From assembly GCA_020635955.1 (NCBI GenBank), contig JACJYW010000006.1, forward strand, positions 231,001-295,000: a stretch of DNA of 64,000 bases, in the 5' to 3' direction. The position numbers and the translations under genes were made by a program. This DNA comes from Crocinitomicaceae bacterium (GTDB taxonomy: Bacteria; Bacteroidota; Bacteroidia; Flavobacteriales_D; Crocinitomicaceae). How positions within the stretch are numbered: position 1 is the stretch's first letter; every line of letters starts with the position of its first letter. Positions 28,879-38,927 of this stretch are shown in pieces. The notes beneath the pieces were generated by a model that ran no database searches, was not told the origin of the DNA, and saw nothing but the letters and a program-made list of their open reading frames with translations.

Positions 28879-30928
28879 CGGCTGAATTCTTCTTTGATCG
28901 AACTATTTCTCGAACTAAATAGAAGGTCACTAATAAATACCCAAGAATAGAAAAGATCCAGGTCCATTGTGTTCTTGGAGAGCGATATTCAAAAAGCAAA
29001 TCTCCCTTTGTTCCGGCAGGTATGACAACTTCCATAGTGAGATCATTGTGTTTTGATATGTCAAGCTTTTTTCCGTTAACGCTCGCATTCCATAAATGAT
29101 GATAGTTTTGGTTCAACACCAATGTTTGAGGTTGTCCGGATGCATTAGCTACACTTGCGTGAAACTTATTATAATCCACCTTGATATCTTCTACAGGCAA
29201 ATCCATTTGATCATAATACATCACATTGAACTCAAGGGCTTCAAACAATCTGCCATCTTCCAAAGCCTCATCAAAAGAACTAAATCGCATAGGATTCACT
29301 CCAACAGAACTGATCGTTTTATTAAAAGTAGACAGGTTTTGCCAAATTCCATTGGTTCCCATTCCAGGCTGAGATTCATCCAATTCCTTTAATGGCGTAT
29401 AGTTGTAATATTGAGCTATGTCCTTTGGGAGATGATCAAAATAACCAGAAACACCATCCTGAGGTATCTTATAACAAACTGTAGTTGGAACAGAAAGCCT
29501 TGTTTGAATACATAGATCAAGAATCAATAAAACGGATAACGCCACAAAAACAGATTGTTTAAAGAATCTTTTCAAGCTCAATGCAAGACCAATCAGCATC
29601 AGGCTAATAAAAGCATTCAGCAATACATGTGCTGTTAACGGACTTTGTGAGAATTCTCTGTACGTATCGATATCCGAAATTAATGTAAACACCTCAGAGA
29701 AAGAAGACAGTTTGAATGCAGATGCCAATCCTCCTAAAAACAAAAGACTGACAAGAATGATCATTGCCATTTTATGTCGCTTTTGAATTCCATTTTCTAT
29801 TACTTCTTTGAGTTCATATCCGGCAAGTAACAAAGCACAGAATATCGTAAAGGCCCTGAAAACAGATGGATGTCTGAAGAACCCAAAACCAGGTAATTGG
29901 TAAAAGAACTTATAAATAAAGGTTTCTCCTCCAGCTGCTAGTACCAACGAGAGTAGAAGACAGCTCACCAGAATGATCTTGTTTTTATTCCATTTTGAAA
30001 AGAAAGCAGCTATAAAGCCGAACAAACCAACAAGCCCAAAATACCCATTACGCAAGGTCATGTCTGTAATATTGAACCAATCTGTATCTGATAGAACAGC
30101 ATAAGGAAAAACAAATGAACTGTAACTAACAGGAGTAAATGGATTTCTCAGTAAAAATGTACTGTATTCTAATTTCTCTCCACGATTAAAATAGGGTGCA
30201 AATTCCAGAAAGGAATTAATGTAGGGCAGAAGCAGCACCAGAATTACCACTAGGATCAATGTACCTCCCAATAAAATTCTTTTCGCATCCTTTTTGTTAT
30301 TGATCAGTTGATAAACGAAAATCCCTGAAATAATATAAGCCAGAATTATCGTGTATGAAGGACTAGCTCCCGTCACTAAAAGCGAAATGAACAGAGCGGT
30401 ATATAGCTGATACTTTAGCTTGAATGTTTCAAAGAATTTTAGCAAAGCATAAATGATCCAGGGAAACCAGGTCACGGCAATTAGAAAGACCATTAACTGT
30501 GAAGACCCCACCATAAAACCTGAAAGTGCATAGCTCATTCCAAGTATAAAGCTCGTTTTCTCTGAATCAAACAGGTAATTACTCAATCTATACATCCCTA
30601 AGCCAGCAAATACATAGCACACTAATAATTCAAAGATCAATGAATTAATGGTATACTTCCCAAAAAGCATGATGACCCAAACAATAGGATTCCACGCTCC
30701 GCTTTGAAGATCTGCATATCCTAGATATCCCAGACGTTGGAATGGATTCCATAAGGGAAGATGTCCATTCCACAAATAATCACTTAAAAAATAACGGTAG
30801 GGTAGATAGCCATTAACGTTATCCCACTTGGGTATATAGATGAAGAAAGTTAAAGGATAGAGTGCAAGTAATACGAATAAAACTATAAGAAGCTGATACT
30901 TGTATTTACTGAGCAATTGTTTGACCAC
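28868..30928 (-). CDS. YfhO-like multi-spanning membrane protein
   Basis: A 686-residue integral membrane protein with about 12-13 helices and a soluble C-terminal portion ahead of the last helix. The N-terminal region has the YfhO-type pattern (NGYLPYRYFLSDYLWNGHLPLWNPF). Such GT-C-like proteins are thought to glycosylate cell-envelope polymers with lipid-linked sugar. Here it overlaps the GT2 gene upstream by 23 bp, so the pair probably works together: the GT2 makes a polyprenyl-phosphate sugar and this protein transfers it outside. Confidence 0.88.
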   Translation of the reverse strand: MVKQLLSKYKYQLLIVLFVLLALYPLTFFIYIPKWDNVNGYLPYRYFLSDYLWNGHLPLWNPFQRLGYLGYADLQSGAWNPIVWVIMLFGKYTINSLIFELLVCYVFAGLGMYRLSNYLFDSEKTSFILGMSYALSGFMVGSSQLMVFLIAVTWFPWIIYALLKFFETFKLKYQLYTALFISLLVTGASPSYTIILAYIISGIFVYQLINNKKDAKRILLGGTLILVVILVLLLPYINSFLEFAPYFNRGEKLEYSTFLLRNPFTPVSYSSFVFPYAVLSDTDWFNITDMTLRNGYFGLVGLFGFIAAFFSKWNKNKIILVSCLLLSLVLAAGGETFIYKFFYQLPGFGFFRHPSVFRAFTIFCALLLAGYELKEVIENGIQKRHKMAMIILVSLLFLGGLASAFKLSSFSEVFTLISDIDTYREFSQSPLTAHVLLNAFISLMLIGLALSLKRFFKQSVFVALSVLLILDLCIQTRLSVPTTVCYKIPQDGVSGYFDHLPKDIAQYYNYTPLKELDESQPGMGTNGIWQNLSTFNKTISSVGVNPMRFSSFDEALEDGRLFEALEFNVMYYDQMDLPVEDIKVDYNKFHASVANASGQPQTLVLNQNYHHLWNASVNGKKLDISKHNDLTMEVVIPAGTKGDLLFEYRSPRTQWTWIFSILGYLLVTFYLVREIVRSKKNSAVKA

Positions 30929-31667
30929 CTTTTAACTTTAATTTCTTTTTATAGAACCTGTGAATTTTCAGGAAATCTAAAGGTAAAGAAATTAGGTCAA
31001 TTGCTTTTATTCTTGAGCTTCCTCTATTAAAGAGCTTCATTACCGGAACCTCAATGGTCTTTTCCTTTAAGAATGCACGGTTTTTAGCTATGATCAATCG
31101 CCAAAGGATCTCAATATCGAACAACCAGGGGTTTATAAATTCATCTTCAAAGCCAATTTGAGCCACTTCTTTGGTCATTAGTTTACAGCCACATTGGGTG
31201 TCAAAGAATTTGGTTTTCAAACTACCTTTCACCAGTGTGGACAACACTCTACCTACAAAATACCGTTTGAATTTATATTCCAGTTCTGAACCGGGGGTTA
31301 CTTTTTTAGACGAAAAAGCATATTCATAACCTTGATCCAATTGTTCTTTCAACCGCAGAAGTTCAGAGAAGGGCACGGCCAGATCAGCATCCAAATAACC
31401 CAAAATGGTATATTGATCATCAGACAACACCTCTTTTATTCCGGAACGAATGGCTGAAGCTTTTCCTGTATTTGCTTTAAGCTTGAGAACCTCTATGTTT
31501 TCAGACTCCAAAGAGAGTTCTTTTAATACTTCATGTGTATTGTCTGTGCTACCATCATCTACGAAAAGTAAATTGAATTCAGGATGTTCATTCACAAACT
31601 GCAAATAATCATCTTTCAGCAATCTATCGCTTTCATTGAAACAAGGTACAACAATACAGTAGGCCAT
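30906..31667 (-). CDS. GT2 glycosyltransferase, polyprenyl-phosphate type
   Basis: A 253-residue GT2 enzyme with the nucleotide-sugar motifs FVDDGSTDNTHEVL and LGYLDADLAVPF (DxD-like Asp-Ala-Asp). The later DTQCGCKLMTKEVA and FDIEILWRLI are typical of dolichyl/undecaprenyl-phosphate hexose synthases. It has no C-terminal membrane helices, so it is probably soluble or peripheral. It overlaps the YfhO-like gene by 23 bp. Confidence 0.9.
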   Translation of the reverse strand: MAYCIVVPCFNESDRLLKDDYLQFVNEHPEFNLLFVDDGSTDNTHEVLKELSLESENIEVLKLKANTGKASAIRSGIKEVLSDDQYTILGYLDADLAVPFSELLRLKEQLDQGYEYAFSSKKVTPGSELEYKFKRYFVGRVLSTLVKGSLKTKFFDTQCGCKLMTKEVAQIGFEDEFINPWLFDIEILWRLIIAKNRAFLKEKTIEVPVMKLFNRGSSRIKAIDLISLPLDFLKIHRFYKKKLKLKGGQTIAQ

Positions 31668-31707
31668 AAGTATTAAAGCTAGGCTTTACAAAGGGTGAAA
31701 ATTACAT

Positions 31708-31735
31708 AAAAAAAGCCCCGACATGATTCGGGGCT
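31708..31735 (-). terminator. terminator of clpC (minus strand)
   Basis: On the minus strand AGCCCCGA, a six-base loop, TCGGGGCT, then a run of T (A-tract 31708-31714 on the plus strand). It lies just after the clpC stop codon. Confidence 0.85.
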
Positions 31736-31743
31736 TAATTTAT

Positions 31744-34284
31744 TTAGCTTTTCTTTTCTTCTTTTTTAGTCTTGCCTTTATCGATCTTGATAGTGATCTC
31801 TTCTTTCTTCTTATCAAGTCCGATATTGATCGTATCTCCTTCAGATAATGAAGCGTTGATGATCTCTTCAGCAAGCGGATCTTCAATGTACTTTTGGATT
31901 GCTCTCTTCAAAGGTCTAGCCCCGAATTTCTCATCAAATCCTTTATCAGCAATGAAGTCTTTAGCTGCTTCCGTAACTTTGATCTCATAACCAAGGTCAT
32001 TGATACGTCCATACAGCTTTTCTAATTCAATATCAATGATCTTATGAATATCTTCTTTCTTCAATGAGTTGAAGACGATCATATCATCAATTCTATTCAA
32101 GAATTCAGGAGAGAATGCTTTTTTCAATGCGTTATGAATAACACGTTGAGCATTGTCATCTTCTTGTTCTTTTTGTGATTTAGTTCCAAAACCAACACCT
32201 GAACCGAAATCTGCTAATTGACGAGCTCCAATATTCGAAGTCATGATCAGGATAGTATTCTTGAAGTCAATTTTTCTACCCAAACCATCTGTCATATGAC
32301 CATCATCCAAAGCTTGCAACAGCATATTGAATACATCAGGATGTGCTTTCTCTATCTCATCCAATAAGACAATAGAGTAGGGCTTTCTTCTCACTTTTTC
32401 AGTCAGCTGTCCACCTTCTTCGTATCCTACGTATCCCGGAGGTGCTCCAACCAATCTTGAAACAGAGAATTTCTCCATGTACTCAGACATGTCAATTCTG
32501 ATCAAAGCATCTTCAGAGTCAAACAATGTTTTAGCCAACACTTTAGCTAATTGTGTTTTACCAACACCTGTTGGCCCCAGGAAGAAGAATGAGCCAATTG
32601 GCTTATTCGGATCTTTCAATCCAGCTCTGTTACGTTGAATAGCCTTAACTACCTTAGCAACGGCCTCATCCTGTCCAATTACTTTTCCCTTAATGGTATC
32701 ACCCATGTTCGCTACTCTTCCAGCATCAGATTCTGATACTTTCTGAACAGGAATTCCAGTCATCATAGCCACAACTTCTGCTACATGATTTTCAGTAACA
32801 GTAATACGGTGTGCTTTTGACTCTTCTTCCCATTTAGCTTGAGCTTTCTCAAGGTCTTCCAATAATCTCTTCTCTGTGTCTCTTAGCTCAGCAGCTTTTT
32901 CATATTGCTGACTTTTGATCACATTACCTTTTTCTTCCTTGATATCTTCGATCTTCTTTTCAAGCTCAACGATCTCTTTAGGAACATTAATATTAGTAAT
33001 GTGTACTCTTGATCCAACTTCATCTAAAGCATCAATTGCTTTATCCGGCAAGTTTCTATCAGAGACATAACGATCTGTCAATTTAACACAAGCCTCAATA
33101 GCTTCAGGAGTATAGGTCACAGCATGGTGATCTTCATATCTCTCTTTAATGTTATTGAGGATCTGAATAGTTTCATCAATAGTAGTAGGCTCAACCAATA
33201 CTTTTTGGAATCTTCTTTCCAAAGCACCGTCTTTCTCTACGTATTGTCTATACTCATCAAGTGTAGTAGCTCCAATTACCTGGATCTCACCTCTGGCCAA
33301 TGCCGGTTTGAACATATTCGAAGCATCTAGTGAACCTGAAGCTCCTCCAGCACCAATAATAGTGTGGATCTCATCAATGAATAAGATAATGTCTCTTGAC
33401 TTCTCTAATTCATTCATTACCGCTTTCATTCTTTCTTCGAACTGTCCACGGTATTTAGTTCCTGCTACTAAAGAAGCAAGATCTAAAGAGATAATTCTTT
33501 TTCCGAATAATACACGAGATACTTTCTTTTGAACTATTCTCAAGGCCAATCCTTCAGCAATAGCAGATTTACCAACTCCCGGTTCTCCAATTAGGATAGG
33601 GTTGTTCTTCTTTCTTCTGGAAAGGATCTGAGATACTCTCTCAATTTCATTTTGTCTTCCAACGATAGGATCTAGCTTGTTTTGCTCAGCCATAGCTGTT
33701 AGATCTCTACCAAAGTTGTCTAATACAGGTGTTTTTGATTTAGAGTCACCAGCTCTTTTAGCTCCTCCTGAACCATATGATGAACTTCCCCCTTCAGGTC
33801 CGTCATCAGATGTATCTCCAGGAAACTCTGCTTTTGGATAATTTTGTTCTTCTATCATAGCTTCTAATTCCTCTTTGACGTTTTCATAGATCACGCCATA
33901 TTTATTTAGAATGCGTGTTGCAATGTTGTTTTCTTCTCTTAATATAGCAAGTAGTATATGCTCTGTACCTACCTTGGTGCTCTTAAATAATTTAGCTTCA
34001 AGGTAAGTGATCTTCAATACTTTCTCTGCTTGTCTTACTAATGGTATGTTGTTGGCAGTAATACTTTTTACCCTTGTTTCTTTTAAAGTTTTCTCCAGCT
34101 CTACTCGAATTTGAGCCAGATCAACCTGAAACTCCTTCAACAATTTAATGGCAAGACCTTCTCCCTCGCGAAGTATCCCTAAAAGGATATGCTCTACACC
34201 CAGGTAATCATTACCCAAACGTAACGCTTCTTCACGGCTGTAAGAAAGTACATCTTTTGCTCTTGCTGAAAAATTTGCGTTCAT
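31744..34284 (-). CDS. clpC: ATP-dependent Clp protease ATP-binding subunit ClpC
   Basis: An 846-residue AAA+ unfoldase for ClpP. It has two N-terminal Clp_N repeats, a first AAA domain with GEPGVGKSAIAEGLA, a UVR-like coiled-coil middle domain (residues about 420-490), and a second AAA domain with GPTGVGKTQLAKVLA and the arginine-finger region. It belongs to the ClpC/MecB group, not ClpA/ClpB, because the middle domain is short. It is divergent from gyrA across 400 bp and ends in a strong terminator. It handles misfolded and regulatory proteins in the cytoplasm. Confidence 0.95.
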   Translation of the reverse strand: MNANFSARAKDVLSYSREEALRLGNDYLGVEHILLGILREGEGLAIKLLKEFQVDLAQIRVELEKTLKETRVKSITANNIPLVRQAEKVLKITYLEAKLFKSTKVGTEHILLAILREENNIATRILNKYGVIYENVKEELEAMIEEQNYPKAEFPGDTSDDGPEGGSSSYGSGGAKRAGDSKSKTPVLDNFGRDLTAMAEQNKLDPIVGRQNEIERVSQILSRRKKNNPILIGEPGVGKSAIAEGLALRIVQKKVSRVLFGKRIISLDLASLVAGTKYRGQFEERMKAVMNELEKSRDIILFIDEIHTIIGAGGASGSLDASNMFKPALARGEIQVIGATTLDEYRQYVEKDGALERRFQKVLVEPTTIDETIQILNNIKERYEDHHAVTYTPEAIEACVKLTDRYVSDRNLPDKAIDALDEVGSRVHITNINVPKEIVELEKKIEDIKEEKGNVIKSQQYEKAAELRDTEKRLLEDLEKAQAKWEEESKAHRITVTENHVAEVVAMMTGIPVQKVSESDAGRVANMGDTIKGKVIGQDEAVAKVVKAIQRNRAGLKDPNKPIGSFFFLGPTGVGKTQLAKVLAKTLFDSEDALIRIDMSEYMEKFSVSRLVGAPPGYVGYEEGGQLTEKVRRKPYSIVLLDEIEKAHPDVFNMLLQALDDGHMTDGLGRKIDFKNTILIMTSNIGARQLADFGSGVGFGTKSQKEQEDDNAQRVIHNALKKAFSPEFLNRIDDMIVFNSLKKEDIHKIIDIELEKLYGRINDLGYEIKVTEAAKDFIADKGFDEKFGARPLKRAIQKYIEDPLAEEIINASLSEGDTINIGLDKKKEEITIKIDKGKTKKEEKKS

Positions 34285-34683
34285 ATTGTGTTTTCCATTT
34301 TGAAAAATAGGATCTTAAATGATCTAATTCCTCGTCTCTTTTTAAGTTATAACAATAATATCAAGTCTTAAGTTACAATTATTAGACGTTGAATCGCCCA
34401 TAATCTTTTAAAAATACTCGATAAATATCACAATTTCAAAATTAACAGAAGCAAAATATGTTCCGATTGTTAATAAAGAGTTTATAAGTGCCATTTTTGT
34501 TGATAAGTCGCCATTATGTCATGACAAAATTTAGGTTTTAAATACCTATTTTCGAACCTTGAATTTTTACCCGGTCCTTACATTTTGTTCATCTTACACT
34601 AACACAGTGATAATGTACAGATGAGTCGTATAAATACAAATGTGGACCTACTTTAAATTGAATAACAAACCGTAATATAAAAT
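34285..34683. promoter_or_regulatory. divergent clpC/gyrA intergenic region
   Basis: A 399-bp AT-rich gap between divergent genes. It contains a perfect 10-bp palindrome TGTCATGACA at 34517-34526, a possible operator or chance. Candidate -7-like boxes are weak (TACATTTTG near 34580 lacks a matching -33 element). I see no open frame or RNA gene here. Confidence 0.3.
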
Positions 34684-37197
34684 ATGGCAGAGGGAGAAAA
34701 AATAATTAAGATCAACATTGAAGATGAAATGAAGTCAGCCTACATTGATTATTCAATGTCGGTTATCGTTTCCAGAGCACTTCCGGATGTAAGAGATGGA
34801 TTTAAACCTGTACACAGACGTGTATTATATGGTATGCAAGACCTTGGTGTCTTTTCAAACAGACCATATAAAAAGTCAGCCAGAATTGTAGGGGACGTAT
34901 TAGGTAAGTACCACCCGCATGGTGATTCATCTGTATATGATACAATGGTGCGTATGGCGCAACCATGGTCATTGAGATATCCATTAGTAGATGGTCAGGG
35001 TAACTTTGGTTCAGTGGATGGTGATAGCCCAGCAGCTATGCGTTACACTGAGTCTAGACTTCAAAAGATCGCCGAAGAAATGTTGGCTGATCTGGATAAA
35101 GAGACTGTTGATTTTTCTCCAAACTTTGACGACTCTTTGCAAGAGCCTTCAGTTCTACCTACTAAGATCCCTAACTTATTGGTAAATGGTGCTGCAGGTA
35201 TTGCTGTTGGTATGGCTACTAATATGCCACCTCACAACTTAACTGAAGTAGTAGAGGGAACCATTGCTTACATCAACAATCGTGATATTGAGATCGAAGA
35301 GTTGATGGAGTATGTTAAAGCTCCTGATTTCCCAACGGGTGGTATCATTTACGGATACGAAGGAGTTAAAGAAGCTTTTGAAACCGGAAAAGGTCGTATT
35401 GTAATGCGTGGTAAAGCCAGCATTGAAGAGATCAGAGAAGGTAAAGAAGCTATCATTGTAAGCGAAATCCCTTATCAGGTGAACAAAGCTGAAATGATCA
35501 AGAAAACAGCTGAACTTGTTAATGAGGGTAAAATTGACGGAATCTCTGACCTTAGAGATGAGTCTGACCGTACCGGAATGCGTGTGGTTTATGAATTGAA
35601 ACGAGATGCTATTCCGAATGTAGTCTTAAATAAATTATTTAAGTATACTGCGCTACAAACCTCATTTTCAGTTAATAACATTGCTTTAGTAAACGGACGT
35701 CCTGAGATGTTGAATCTTAAGGATATGATCCATCACTTCGTTGAACACAGACACGAAGTAGTTACCAGAAGAACACAGTTCGAACTAAGAAAAGCTGAAG
35801 AAAGAGCGCACATTCTAGAAGGTTTGATCATTGCTTCAGACAATATTGATGAAGTGATCAAATTGATCAGAGCTTCAAAAAGCCCCGAAGAGGCTAGAGA
35901 CAAGTTGATGACTCGATTTGAATTGTCAGATCTTCAGGCCAGAGCAATCGTTGAAATGCGATTGCGACAGTTAACAGGTCTGGAGCAAGATAAATTAAGA
36001 GCTGAGTACGAAGACCTTATTAAGAAAATTGCTGACTTGAAAGATATCCTGGCTAATGAGCACAGAAGAATGGATATCATCAAACAAGAATTAGAAGAAG
36101 TAAAAGAGAAATACGGAGACGCTAGAAGATCTGTTATTGAATACTCTGCAAACGAAATGAGAATTGAAGATCTTATTCCGGATGAAGAGGTGGTGATCTC
36201 TATTTCTCATGCAGGATACATCAAGAGAACTCCACTACAGGAATATCGTGTTCAAAGTAGAGGAGGAGTTGGAGCTAAAGGAGCTGCAACAAGAGATAAA
36301 GACTTCCTTGAACATTTATTTGTAGGAACCAACCACAACTGGTTATTGATCTTTACTGAAAAAGGTAAATGTTTCTGGATGCGTGTATTCGAAGTTCCTG
36401 AAGGAGCTAAGAACGCAAAAGGTAGAGCATTGCAAAACCTTATCAACATTGAACAGGATGACTCAATTAAAGCATTCATCAATGTTGAAGACATTAAAGA
36501 TGAAGAATACATCAAAGACAAGTACATTATTATGTGTACTAAGAAAGGTGTGATCAAGAAAACCAAACTAGAGGCTTATTCGAGACCAAGAACTAATGGT
36601 ATTAACGCTATTGGTATCAGAGAAGGGGATGAGCTATTAGAAGTAAAACTGACTAACGGGCACATGGAGATCATGATGGCTCTAAAATCAGGGAAAGCTA
36701 TCCGTTTCAATGAAGAAACTGTACGTTTCATGGGAAGAACAGCTTCAGGTGTAAGAGGAGTATCTCTTGCAAGTGCCAAAGATGAAGTTGTAGGTATGAT
36801 CTGCGTTGAAAATGAAGACGCTAATGTATTGGTTGTTTCTAGTAACGGATATGGTAAACGTTCAGCTGTAGCGGATTACAGAATCACAAATAGAGGTGGT
36901 AAAGGGGTTAAAACCATTAATATCACTGATAAAACAGGTGAGCTGATTGCTATCAAGAATGTAACAGATGAAGATGATCTAATGATCATTACAAAAGCCG
37001 GAATCACTATTCGTATGCACGTTGATCAATTGCGTGTAATGGGTAGAGCTACACAAGGTGTTAAAGTTATCAGCTTAAGAGGTGATGATGAAATAGCAGC
37101 TGTAGCTAAGGTTTTCAGAGATAGAGAAGAAGAGGAAGAAGAAGGAATGGAAGGTGATGTGAATAACACGCCGGATGTTTCGAATGAGGAGGAATAG
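34684..37197 (+). CDS. gyrA: DNA gyrase subunit A
   Basis: An 837-residue type IIA topoisomerase subunit. The N-terminal winged-helix domain has RDGFKPVHRRVLYGM; the KYHPHGDSSVYDTMVRMAQ region is the quinolone-resistance determining segment and retains Ser, the susceptible form, at the position equivalent to E. coli S83. The catalytic Tyr is Y121 in AMRYTESRL. The C-terminal propeller contains the GyrA-box-like QSRGGVGAKG. An acidic tail (EEEEEEGMEGDVNN) ends the protein. Makes negative supercoils with GyrB, which is not in this window. Confidence 0.96.
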   Translation: MAEGEKIIKINIEDEMKSAYIDYSMSVIVSRALPDVRDGFKPVHRRVLYGMQDLGVFSNRPYKKSARIVGDVLGKYHPHGDSSVYDTMVRMAQPWSLRYPLVDGQGNFGSVDGDSPAAMRYTESRLQKIAEEMLADLDKETVDFSPNFDDSLQEPSVLPTKIPNLLVNGAAGIAVGMATNMPPHNLTEVVEGTIAYINNRDIEIEELMEYVKAPDFPTGGIIYGYEGVKEAFETGKGRIVMRGKASIEEIREGKEAIIVSEIPYQVNKAEMIKKTAELVNEGKIDGISDLRDESDRTGMRVVYELKRDAIPNVVLNKLFKYTALQTSFSVNNIALVNGRPEMLNLKDMIHHFVEHRHEVVTRRTQFELRKAEERAHILEGLIIASDNIDEVIKLIRASKSPEEARDKLMTRFELSDLQARAIVEMRLRQLTGLEQDKLRAEYEDLIKKIADLKDILANEHRRMDIIKQELEEVKEKYGDARRSVIEYSANEMRIEDLIPDEEVVISISHAGYIKRTPLQEYRVQSRGGVGAKGAATRDKDFLEHLFVGTNHNWLLIFTEKGKCFWMRVFEVPEGAKNAKGRALQNLINIEQDDSIKAFINVEDIKDEEYIKDKYIIMCTKKGVIKKTKLEAYSRPRTNGINAIGIREGDELLEVKLTNGHMEIMMALKSGKAIRFNEETVRFMGRTASGVRGVSLASAKDEVVGMICVENEDANVLVVSSNGYGKRSAVADYRITNRGGKGVKTINITDKTGELIAIKNVTDEDDLMIITKAGITIRMHVDQLRVMGRATQGVKVISLRGDDEIAAVAKVFRDREEEEEEGMEGDVNNTPDVSNEEE

Positions 37198-37218
37198 AAA
37201 TTTTCAAGATCACAGAAC

Positions 37219-37259
37219 ACAGAGCACAGACAGGAATTTTATTCTAGTCTGTGCTCTGT
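37219..37259 (+). terminator. 13-bp perfect hairpin after gyrA
   Basis: ACAGAGCACAGAC (37219-37231) and its complement GTCTGTGCTCTGT (37247-37259) form a long stem 22 bp after the gyrA stop. There is no T-run, so it may stabilise the 3' end rather than terminate. A further small stem GGATC/GATCC follows. Confidence 0.55.
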
Positions 37260-37447
37260 CAGTGATGGATCAAAGATCCGAACGATCCGTATTCTGTTTT
37301 CCAAAAACTACATACTTCTATTGATAATTAAAAGGCTTTAATTAAATTTGAAGCTCATTTTTCATTCCTGGTCACAAAATGGCATAGTAATTGAAAGATG
37401 GTTATGGAATTTTGAAAATTTCGCATCAATAATATAAAAGCAAAACA

Positions 37448-38650
37448 ATGAGAAAATTTTTACTTGTAGCAGCAATGGGTTTAACAACTGTTGTATTTGC
37501 TCAAAAAGGTAACACAAGTAGTGCCGGTATCGCTTATAAGAACTATGAGATGAACATGATGACCGGTGATTATGAAGCTGCGGCAAAAGAATTGAATGAC
37601 GCCAAAGGGTTTATCGATCAATCATTCGTTCATGACGAAACTAAAGATGATCCTAAAACACTGATGTATTATGGAAAGATCTATATCGCTATCCCTCAGT
37701 GCGCTGCACTAACAGGAGATGATAAATTAACTGAAGTAGATGGTGAAAAAGCTTTTGAAGATGGATTCAACGCTTTAAAAAGATCTAAAGAGATCGATAC
37801 AAAAGGTAGATATCATCAAGATGTTGACGATTACTGTAATCTTTACAGAGGACAACTTTCACAGATCGGTGTGAAAATGTATGAAGAAGAAAAATGGGAA
37901 GAAGCAATGGGTGCATTGATTGGTGCTGCTGCTTTTGGTGAAGTAATGGGATTCTCTGATTCAGTTTACTACTTCTATGGTGGATTAGCTGCCTGGAATG
38001 TAGAGAAATATGATGAAGCTTCTCAGGCTTTTGCTAAAACTACTGAGTGGGGGTATCAATTAAACACTTCTGTTTATTACTATTCTCAATCGCTTCAAAA
38101 GCAAGGTAAAACTGCTGAAGCTGAGAAAATGTTGAAAGAGCAGGTTGCTAAACATCCAGGTGAAAAAGACATTTTGATCGAAATGATCAACCTTTACATT
38201 GATACAGATAGAAAAGAAGAGGCGGTTACTGCTTTAAATGATGTAATTGCATTGGATCCAAACAATGTGATCCTGATCTACACAGCAGGAACAGTTTATG
38301 AGAACATGGATGATTTCGAAAATGCTGAAAAACAGTATTTAAGAGCTATCGAAATTGATGGCGCTAACGTTAATGCTCTTTCTGCTTTAGGTGGGTTGTA
38401 CTTCAACAAAGGTGCAGACTTGAACAACCAGGCAAATAAATTAGAGTTTGGTGATCCTAACTATGATAAAATGGTAGCTGATTCTAAAGATTACTTCTCT
38501 AAATCAGTTCCTTATTTGGAAAAAGCGGTTGAGGCTTCACCTAAAGATGTAAATCTTTGGATAGCATTGAGAGATGCTTATGGTAAAGCTGGTAACGTTG
38601 AGAAATTTAAAGAGGCTAAAGCAAAAGTTCAGGAGCTATCAGGAGAATAG
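37448..38650 (+). CDS. periplasmic TPR-repeat protein
   Basis: A 400-residue protein with a signal peptide MRKFLLVAAMGLTTVVFAQ and TPR motifs through residues 130-400 (for example YDEASQAFAKTTEWGY, ALNDVIALDPNNVILIYTAG, AEKQYLRAIEIDGANVNALS). Many Bacteroidota encode such proteins of unknown function in the periplasm. It follows gyrA by 250 bp, with its own terminator downstream. Spacing and the hairpin suggest it is a separate unit from gyrA. Confidence 0.85.
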   Translation: MRKFLLVAAMGLTTVVFAQKGNTSSAGIAYKNYEMNMMTGDYEAAAKELNDAKGFIDQSFVHDETKDDPKTLMYYGKIYIAIPQCAALTGDDKLTEVDGEKAFEDGFNALKRSKEIDTKGRYHQDVDDYCNLYRGQLSQIGVKMYEEEKWEEAMGALIGAAAFGEVMGFSDSVYYFYGGLAAWNVEKYDEASQAFAKTTEWGYQLNTSVYYYSQSLQKQGKTAEAEKMLKEQVAKHPGEKDILIEMINLYIDTDRKEEAVTALNDVIALDPNNVILIYTAGTVYENMDDFENAEKQYLRAIEIDGANVNALSALGGLYFNKGADLNNQANKLEFGDPNYDKMVADSKDYFSKSVPYLEKAVEASPKDVNLWIALRDAYGKAGNVEKFKEAKAKVQELSGE

Positions 38651-38675
38651 TTTTAAGAACTCTTAATAAATTAGA

Positions 38676-38704
38676 AGCCTCGATCAATGATCGGGGCTTT
38701 TTTT
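38676..38704 (+). terminator. intrinsic terminator after the TPR gene
   Basis: AGCCTCGATCA/TGATCGGGGCT stem with one imperfect pair and eight T, 26 bp after the TPR stop codon. Confidence 0.8.
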
Positions 38705-38712
38705 GTTCTCGA

Positions 38713-38915
38713 TACTATCCCGAAGTTTCGGGATCACTCGAACAAACCTCTCAACTTGAAGAAGGTTGTTTAGTGTTATTTCGAGCTTAAAACTGTACTT
38801 TATTGTCATATCGACCGAAACAGATCCAAGAAGATCTGTGAAGCGGAGATATCTTAAGACTTTCTTGCAAGTAACTTTTAAGATATCTCGACTTCGCTCG
38901 AAATAACAATTAATA
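38713..38915. repeat. REP-like palindromic intergenic repeat
   Basis: This gene-free 200 bp contains TCCCGAA GT TTCGGGA near 38719-38734, and a larger inverted pair in which TATCGACCGAA...GCGGAGATATCTTAAG (38814-38860) mirrors CTTTTAAGATATCTCGACTTCGCTC (38876-38900). Sequences of this type (ATCTCGACTTCGCTCGAAATNAC) are recurrent extragenic palindromes in Flavobacteria. Confidence 0.6.
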
Positions 38916-38927
38916 TAAACGAACCAA

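Noticed and set aside
34517..34526. CIRCE or heat-shock operator before clpC
   Set aside because: The TGTCATGACA palindrome is only 10 bp and does not match CIRCE or CtsR box sequences.
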